DNA of 64,000 nucleotides from Lepus europaeus (taxonomy: Eukaryota; Chordata; Mammalia; Lagomorpha; Leporidae), in NCBI RefSeq assembly GCF_033115175.1, contig NC_084830.1, forward strand, positions 39,811,409-39,875,408, read 5' to 3'. How positions within the stretch are numbered: the stretch's first letter is position 1; each line of letters starts with the position of its first letter. The notes under the pieces were generated by a model. It did not search any database. It was given only the letters and a program-made list of their open reading frames with translations, and was not told the DNA's origin. The position numbers were made by a program, and so were the translations under genes. Below, piece after piece: positions 62,201 through 64,000 of the stretch.

Positions 62201-62522
62201 GGGGCCGGTGCTATGGCATAACAGGTCAAGCCACCGCCTTTGACACCGGCATCCCATGTGGGTACCAGTTAGAGTCCTGGCTGCTCTACTTCCAATCCAG
62301 CTCCCTGCTAATGTGACTGGTAGGGCATGGAGGGATGGCCCAAGCGCTTGGGCCCCTGCTTGGGGTGGGGAGGGGCACCTAGAGGAAGCTCCTGGCTCCT
62401 GGCTTCTGCCTGGCCCAGTGTGGACCATTGAGACCATCTAGGGGGTGAACCAGAGGATGGAAGACTTCCCTCTCTGAGTAACTCTGCCTTTCAAATAAAT
62501 AAAATAACGTTTTAAAAAATAA
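62201..62522 (+). repeat. C-SINE
   Basis: The last SINE before the unique DNA that carries the CTCF motif. Confidence 0.8.
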
Positions 62523-62624
62523 TAATCCGACACATGTTCAGTACCCTCAACAAATGTCTGTGGAGTGGATTAATTCCATGCGAAAGGAAGCGCCAATTTT
62601 TCTACACCTCTGTTTTTTCATTGG

Positions 62625-62638
62625 CCACCAGGGGGCAG
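62625..62638 (+). promoter_or_regulatory. CTCF-type motif
   Basis: CCACCAGGGGGCAG, preceded by TTGG, closely matches the CTCF core consensus. It lies in non-repeat sequence about 4.4 kb upstream of CTHRC1 exon 2, in presumed intron 1. Occupancy cannot be judged from sequence. Confidence 0.6.
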
Positions 62639-63579
62639 AGCTTGGTGGATGATTGAAAGAAAGGCTTTGAAAGATCCTATACAAAGAAGTTGCTTTATAG
62701 GATCTGTTGAAACCTTCTAAATGACTCTGGGGGCCTTTTCTGTCAGCAAAACCAAACCCAAGCTACGGGATGCACCTGAGCCTGACTGCACAAAAGCTTC
62801 ACCACGTTGGGTAGGGCTGTGGGCAACCGCAGGTCCTGTAAATCCCTGGACGGGAAAAAAATTGCTGGCTTTATGGGGAAAGGGGGTATTTTGTGTATCA
62901 TAACCACACAGTCATAAAATGCTAACTGCACAAGAACCACATTCATTTGGTACAGTTTTAACAATTTAGACACTTAAAATAGAAGTGTAACCCTGAACAC
63001 ACAGTCTGCTTTTGTGGGGGCGAAATTATATAGCATATCACCAAAAAATGCTCTGTGATTTCTTTTTTCCGCCCAGTGCTTTTGAATCCAGCATAGGAGG
63101 AGCTGCAAGAGAGCTTGGCTTATTAGTTTAGGTTGGGACTGCAGCTTAACAACACGGAAAGCTCTTTAAAATCACAAGCTATACCTTCCTCCCGTCTCAA
63201 GTCTTGCAACATCTGTGAACGCCATTTGTGCGCAGATACTGGCTTAAGCTTTGAGGTTTATGGTATGCCAAGGACTATCCTGTGGGGAAGGGCTGGAGAT
63301 GTCGACCTCTGGGTTGCTTCCACAGATAAGCCCCTCAGAAAGCTGTTTGCTTGCTCTCCTGGAAACTCCCCTCCTTTTGTCTGTGTTGTTCGTACCTGGT
63401 GGCCACAGGCCAAGCCCCAGGTGGTTGTAAAGCCTGGGGACCTTGGAGGGTCGGTGCCTGGGGGCTGGGAGGAATGTTCGTTCTCCTTCCAGCCTTGAAC
63501 CCTCTCTGAACCATCCCCGGCTCCAGTGTGGTCGTCCAACAAAGTAAATTGCAACTCATACTCCCTGGGAAGATGACCC

Positions 63580-64000
63580 AGCGTGACTCAGTCCTCAAGT
63601 TACGGAGTGTTGGACAGATGCTTTGTGGGGCCGTCGCTCTCCTGCGGGCAGACGTGGCCACCGGCCCTGACAAAGGACACGTTGCATGGCCCGGACCCAG
63701 GCCCAGGAGATCAGCCAACCCAGGCCCCCACCCAAGCCCCTCAGTCTACCCCCATCACCACCCAATCCTCTCCATCTTTCCCAAGGGGACACTTGAAGCC
63801 AGCCATTCTTGGACGCCTCCCTGAACTTCGGGGCGTCCCACCGACCCACGTCGCGTCGCCACTACGAGGGCCCCTTCATATAGGTCTCCCTGGGAGTTCT
63901 GGTCTCGGGGCGCAGACAAAGCGGGGCTCCCCGGCCCCACCCACGGCTGCGCAGACGCGCACCCCTCACAGCGGGCGGGCGGGCGCCCTCCATCGGCGTA
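63580..64000. promoter_or_regulatory. GC-rich stretch, probable edge of the CTHRC1 5' region
   Basis: GC and CpG content rises toward the right edge, ending in a GGGCGGGCGGGC run at about 63974-63986. I found no CTHRC1 exon 1 here: there is no leucine-rich signal peptide or sequence leading into YNGMC. The island may belong to the exon just beyond the window. The reading frames crossing it show no family resemblance. Confidence 0.45.

Larger units (their letters stand above)
58177..63579 (-). other. CTHRC1: CTHRC1 intron 1 (presumed)
   Basis: Dense old C-SINEs and one MIR up to 62522, then about 1 kb of repeat-free DNA that includes the CTCF motif. Exon 1 was not found, so the intron continues at least to the GC-rich edge. 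Confidence 0.6.

Noticed and set aside
63133-63940. Several frames of 60-127 codons near the right edge
   Set aside because: They overlap on both strands in GC-rich DNA, and none fits CTHRC1 exon 1 (no signal peptide, no sequence leading into YNGMC).

Overview
The window is a piece of lagomorph nuclear genome, most likely rabbit (Oryctolagus) or a close relative. Two things show this. First, it carries more than 50 copies of the tRNA-derived C-SINE, a family typical of lagomorphs, on both strands and at all ages. Second, it holds three spliced mammalian genes in the order and orientation of human 8q22.3 (reversed): DCAF13 (minus), SLC25A32 (plus), CTHRC1 (minus). There are no bacterial features, CRISPR arrays or operons.

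Layout. 1-25.5 kb: the first five coding exons of DCAF13 (208 codons; the rest lies left of the window), with introns full of SINEs and LINEs. One of its introns uses a GC donor. 25.5-26.1 kb: a CpG-rich, TATA-less head-to-head promoter shared by DCAF13 and SLC25A32, with several ETS-type sites. 26.1-39.5 kb: all seven coding exons of SLC25A32 (315 codons, intact) and its 3' UTR. 39.5-49.8 kb: an intergenic stretch made largely of repeats. 49.8-58.2 kb: the last three coding exons of CTHRC1 (193 codons) and its 3' UTR; exon 1 was not found and should lie beyond the right edge. 62.5-64 kb: a near-perfect CTCF motif and a GC-rich stretch approaching the presumed CTHRC1 promoter.

The most unusual element is a 5.1-kb composite retrotransposon at 2828-7937 in DCAF13 intron 4. 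It has an L1-type 5' UTR with a YY1 site, a nearly complete ORF1, no recognisable ORF2, a long middle section with traces of a retroviral nucleocapsid/protease region, and an L1 3' end with poly(A). One perfect target-site duplication encloses all of it, so it inserted as a single unit, like the 'half-L1' (HAL1) class. Other repeat findings are an ERV1-like solo LTR 0.45 kb inside SLC25A32 intron 1, SINEs nested inside SINEs, two cases of SINEs landing repeatedly on the same target, an inverted SINE-L1-SINE arrangement, and an ERVL integrase remnant.

The three genes do not form a pathway. DCAF13 acts in the nucleolus (18S rRNA processing) and as a CRL4 receptor, SLC25A32 in the mitochondrial inner membrane (folate/FAD transport), and CTHRC1 is secreted. 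The first two share a housekeeping promoter. Exon boundaries were read by eye from splice signals, reading-frame continuity and remembered mammalian protein sequences. Repeat boundaries are approximate unless a target-site duplication is given.
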